Positions 7,027-7,885 of a DNA stretch of 7,885 bases are shown here, piece after piece. The notes beneath the pieces are model-generated. The model made no database searches. It worked only from the letters and a program-made list of their open reading frames with translations, and was not told where the DNA came from. Source of the stretch: Firmicutes bacterium UBA6132 (GTDB taxonomy: Bacteria > Bacillota_A > Clostridia > Tissierellales > Sedimentibacteraceae); the NCBI GenBank assembly GCA_002435835.1, contig DIVM01000251.1:1-7885 (forward strand), given 5' to 3'. Each line of letters starts with the position of its first letter. Position 1 is the first letter of the stretch. The position numbers and the translations under genes are program-made.

Positions 7027-7159
7027 ATATAACCCCTCCCTATTTTTTCATAGTCAAAAATGCATTCTGCTATTTTTATATTTATATGTCCTTCTTCAAA
7101 ATATTAAGACCTTTATTTATAAAAAAGTAAAAAAAAATAATTATTTTGTATTTATACGC

Positions 7160-7176
7160 TTTTATGTTGCATAAAA
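7160..7176. repeat. Inverted repeat in the divergent prkA / transporter spacer
   Basis: TTTTATG (7160-7166) and CATAAAA (7170-7176) are exact complements around TTG. It lies near the middle of the spacer, roughly 135 bases from each start codon. A similar 7-3-7 repeat, TTATTAA/TTAATAA around CAC, lies at 7218-7234, about 10 bases upstream of the transporter -35 box. Either could be an operator for a dimeric regulator, but both are AT-rich and could be chance. Confidence 0.35.
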
Positions 7177-7244
7177 TGAAAATGGTTTACTTTTTGAAAG
7201 TTGATTTGTATTATGACTTATTAACACTTAATAATAATATTAAA

Positions 7245-7274
7245 TTTACAAAATATTTATGAGCATGATATAAT
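7245..7274 (+). promoter_or_regulatory. Promoter of the ThrE-like gene
   Basis: TTTACA (7245-7250) matches the -35 consensus at five of six positions. A perfect TATAAT (7269-7274) follows after 18 bases and carries a TGA extension (7266-7268). Transcription would start near 7281, leaving a leader of about 30 bases before the TTG start. It is the best promoter in the window. Confidence 0.6.
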
Positions 7275-7298
7275 AATAAAAATTGTATATAAAAGATC

Positions 7299-7305
7299 GA
7301 GGAAG
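7299..7305 (+). promoter_or_regulatory. Ribosome binding site that fixes a TTG start
   Basis: GAGGAAG ends 7 bases before the TTG at 7313-7315. No ATG occurs in this frame in the visible part of the gene, and the GTG at 7305 is followed at once by a stop, so this site decides the start. Confidence 0.75.
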
Positions 7306-7312
7306 TGTAATA

Positions 7313-7885
7313 TTGGAAATAAACGAAATAAAATTATTAAAAACTATTAAATTAGCAGCTCAAATAATACTTGAGAATGGTGGCGAAACATATAGAGCAG
7401 AAGAAACTATTAAATATATTTGTAATTCATTTAATGTGTATGATATAGAATCAATTGCAACACCTACAGGATTTTACATAACTATAAACTCTGAAAGAGC
7501 AGAAAGCAAAACAATAGTTAAAAGAATTAATAAAAGAACTATAAATTTACAAAAAATTAATGATGTCAATGAAATTTCAAGACAATTGTCTCTTCATTCC
7601 ATTTCTCTTAATGATGCATTACAAAAATTGAATAAAATTGAATATAATCCTGAAGAACATGATAAATTTTCATTATATTATCCTGCCATTTCATCTGCAT
7701 TTTTTACACTGCTGTTTGGTGGAGGAATATTAGAGTTTTTTACAGCTTTATTTACAGTAATTTTAGTAACTTTAATATCAAGAAATTTTGAAAATTTACA
7801 TTCATCTCAATTTTTTTCAGCAATAATATCAGGTTCATTAATAGCTATTATAGCTATTTTAATAACTTATGTAACAGGTATTGGA
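7313..7885 (+). CDS. ThrE/YjjP-type threonine/serine exporter family protein (DUF1212; N-terminal part, cut by window edge)
   Basis: The 191 visible codons run open to the right edge. The protein starts (with TTG as Met) MEINEIKLLKTIKLAAQ, then ENGGETYRAEETIKYIC (21-37), TPTGFYITIN (50-59), TIVKRINKRTINLQKINDVNEISRQL (67-92, conserved hydrophilic block), and then membrane segments at about 121-137, 140-155 and 166-189. This order is typical of the DUF1212 half of ThrE-type exporters, which in Corynebacterium export threonine and serine; many Firmicutes split ThrE into two genes, this larger half and a small DUF3815 half. Whether this copy is split cannot be seen. It is divergent from prkA across a 286-base spacer and has a good promoter and ribosome site of its own. 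Substrate is inferred from the family only. It is missed by ATG-only searches because of the TTG start. Confidence 0.87.
   Translation, partial: MEINEIKLLKTIKLAAQIILENGGETYRAEETIKYICNSFNVYDIESIATPTGFYITINSERAESKTIVKRINKRTINLQKINDVNEISRQLSLHSISLNDALQKLNKIEYNPEEHDKFSLYYPAISSAFFTLLFGGGILEFFTALFTVILVTLISRNFENLHSSQFFSAIISGSLIAIIAILITYVTGIG

Noticed and set aside
7079..7110. Sigma-E-like promoter for prkA: minus-strand CATATAAA with upstream AATATT
   Set aside because: The -10-like box fits loosely, but the gap to the -35-like box is about 11 bases, shorter than the roughly 13-15 expected, and AT-rich DNA makes such matches easy. Sigma-E control is known for the Bacillus homologue but is not shown here.

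Overview
The window is low-GC DNA with strong AGGAGG-type ribosome binding sites and a complete prkA-yhbH-spoVR cluster. This points to an endospore-forming or related Firmicute, most likely in class Clostridia. The sequence alone does not fix the genus. No rRNA, tRNA, CRISPR array, transposase or phage gene is visible, and the gene content looks chromosomal.

Layout: six genes lie on the minus strand and one on the plus strand. From the left edge they are: the N-terminal 122 codons of a D-2-hydroxyacid dehydrogenase of the phosphoglycerate dehydrogenase type (1-368, minus, cut by the window edge); a 430-base spacer with a hairpin terminator for coaX and a second inverted repeat; coaX, type III pantothenate kinase (799-1566, minus); a CYTH-domain protein (1756-2286, minus); a compact GC-rich, hairpin-dense element (2355-2464) followed by a 19-bp palindrome (2473-2517) and the spoVR terminator (2511-2548); then spoVR (2555-3922), yhbH (3927-5099) and prkA (5104-7026), all minus and separated by only 4 bases each. 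A 286-base divergent spacer follows. The last gene is the start of a ThrE/YjjP-type (DUF1212) membrane transporter on the plus strand (from a TTG at 7313 to the edge), missed by ATG-only gene finding.

How the genes work together: prkA, yhbH and spoVR are almost certainly one transcript running right to left from the 7027-7312 spacer and ending at the strong intrinsic terminator 2511-2548. PrkA is an AAA+ ATPase, YhbH has a von Willebrand A-like domain with a metal-site motif, and SpoVR is a conserved protein of unclear biochemistry. The trio is a known conserved cluster linked to sporulation in Bacillus and to starvation stress in enterobacteria. CoaX feeds coenzyme A synthesis. The CYTH protein is probably a triphosphate-binding hydrolase with its own promoter.

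The most unusual DNA is the GC-rich hairpin cluster at 2355-2517. It is unlike the surrounding sequence and looks like a dispersed repeat or a structured RNA rather than a gene. The prkA-yhbH-spoVR operon is the main multi-gene system; it is already known as a family, but its mechanism is unresolved.
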